Below, one piece after another: positions 6,005 through 6,397 of a DNA stretch of 6,397 nt. How positions within the stretch are numbered: the first letter of the stretch is position 1; each line of letters starts with the position of its first letter. Below the pieces are notes generated by a model that was not told the origin of the DNA, did not search any database, and worked only from the letters and a program-made list of their open reading frames with translations. Made by a program: the position numbers and the translations under genes. Source of the DNA: Acidimicrobiales bacterium (GTDB lineage Bacteria > Actinomycetota > Acidimicrobiia > Acidimicrobiales > Palsa-688); contig JAFAWZ010000139.1 in NCBI GenBank assembly GCA_019241495.1, positions 1 to 6,397 on the forward strand, in the 5' to 3' direction.

Positions 6005-6033
6005 TTTATGGCCTCACGTACACCGAATGTTCA
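6005..6033 (-). promoter_or_regulatory. Promoter of the phoU-CHAD-parA operon
   Basis: On the minus strand TGAACA (6033-6028, 4 of 6 to TTGACA) is separated by 17 nt from CATAAA (6010-6005, 4 of 6 to TATAAT). The -35 hexamer is itself part of the PHO-box repeats, the arrangement seen in PhoB/PhoP-activated promoters, where the activator replaces a good -35. The predicted start near 5998 leaves a leader of about 100 nt. Confidence 0.55.
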
Positions 6034-6050
6034 TCTTTTGTTCACCCAGA
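6018..6050 (+). promoter_or_regulatory. PHO box (PhoP/RegX3-type binding site) of 11-bp direct repeats
   Basis: Three contiguous 11-bp units begin GTACACC (6018), GTTCATC (6029) and GTTCACC (6040), matching the actinobacterial GTTCACC repeat at 6, 6 and 7 of 7 positions. A weaker GTTCGGA at 5996 is in the same 11-bp phase, two periods before the first unit. The 7-4-7 layout is the one used by PhoB/PhoP-family response regulators. The repeats read along the plus strand, but the only gene downstream of a matching promoter is PhoU on the minus strand. The region 5899-6058 holds no gene. Confidence 0.75.
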
Positions 6051-6058
6051 GCTGGGCA

Positions 6059-6397
6059 TCAGGAACCAAGCGGGGTGACCGAGCTCCAGTTGGGCTGCGA
6101 GGGGTGGGCCTGGCCGGCCGGGGCAGCGCCGAAGACCCCCATGATGTTGAGCGTCATCTCGGCGAGCGGGGTGGAGCCGCAGTCCCCGCCATTGGGGGCG
6201 CAGGGATCGATGGCGGGAATCCAGTTGACCGTGCCCGTGTCGAGTATCCCCGCCTTGGAGGTGGCGTCGGTGTAGTACGTGAGGTCGGAATAGGTGAAAC
6301 CGTCCCAGCTGCCCTGATTGGTGTAGACCGACTTGAGGGGCAGCGGAGAGTGGGCCATGACCTCGATGTTGGTGGGAAACGACCCGGCCGGCGCCAG
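6059..6397 (-). CDS. C-terminal part of a probable N,N-dimethylformamidase large-subunit-like protein (5' end beyond window)
   Basis: 112 C-terminal residues are visible; the frame is open through the right edge. The sequence TNIEVMAHSPLPLKSVYTNQ, then SDLTYYTDATSKAGILDTGTVNWI, then MTLNIMGVFGAAPAGQAHPS, resembles the end of proteins annotated as N,N-dimethylformamidase beta/large-subunit-like. These have a 'SDVTYYxxxSGAGVFxxGT' strand pair and a final 'N-hh-F-GPAG-HPS' helix. Many are exported proteins of unknown substrate, so the enzyme name should not be taken literally. Two cysteines in DPCAPNGGDCGS could form a disulphide, consistent with export. The internal ATG at 6358 is unlikely to be the true start because coding similarity continues upstream. 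The gene stops 9 nt from the PHO box; whether its transcript reads into phoU is unknown. Confidence 0.6.
   Translation of the reverse strand: MAPAGSFPTNIEVMAHSPLPLKSVYTNQGSWDGFTYSDLTYYTDATSKAGILDTGTVNWIPAIDPCAPNGGDCGSTPLAEMTLNIMGVFGAAPAGQAHPSQPNWSSVTPLGS

Noticed and set aside
6045..6056. CCCAG/CTGGG inverted repeat after the right-edge gene as a terminator
   Set aside because: The stem is only 4-5 bp with a tiny loop and no U-run, and it overlaps the PHO box.
5158..6078. 306-codon plus-strand open frame opposite phoU, crossing the PHO-box region
   Set aside because: It is a shadow of phoU, whose PhoU motifs are unmistakable; there is no Shine-Dalgarno site or domain signal.

Overview
The window is GC-rich and densely coded with no long non-coding stretch. 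It looks like chromosomal DNA of an actinobacterium (Actinomycetota). Supporting this are a probable F420-dependent LLM-class oxidoreductase, an ECF42-type sigma factor paired with a DGPF/YCII protein, and phosphate-regulon repeats of the GTTCACC type. An Acidimicrobiia-like lineage is a guess. No tRNA, rRNA, CRISPR, insertion sequence or phage gene is visible.

Left block (1-2101, all minus strand): an LLM-class oxidoreductase (1241-2101), then a DGPF/YCII-domain protein (801-1148) and an overlapping ECF42-type sigma factor that runs off the left edge. The last two form an operon. Upstream of it are a TGTCGA-N17-CGTC motif that fits ECF42 autoregulation and a near-perfect 22-bp palindrome. 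The sigma factor has no ATG, GTG or TTG at its conserved N-terminus; the best start is a CTG at 813.

Middle (2206-2871, plus strand): a small four-helix membrane protein of unknown function with a strong Shine-Dalgarno site. It is divergent from the oxidoreductase and overlaps the next gene tail to tail by 4 nt.

Right block (2868-5898, minus strand, transcribed right to left): a PhoU-family protein, then a CYTH-like/CHAD protein, then a ParA-family ATPase. The last two genes overlap in a TGATG junction. The operon is preceded by a phosphate (PHO) box of 11-bp phased repeats that overlaps the -35 position of a recognisable promoter. CHAD domains bind polyphosphate and ParA-type ATPases position cargo on the nucleoid, so this operon is a candidate phosphate-regulated system for placing or segregating polyphosphate granules. 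This is the most interesting item in the window and is inference. At the right edge is the C-terminus of a probable exported protein resembling the N,N-dimethylformamidase large-subunit family (6059-6397).
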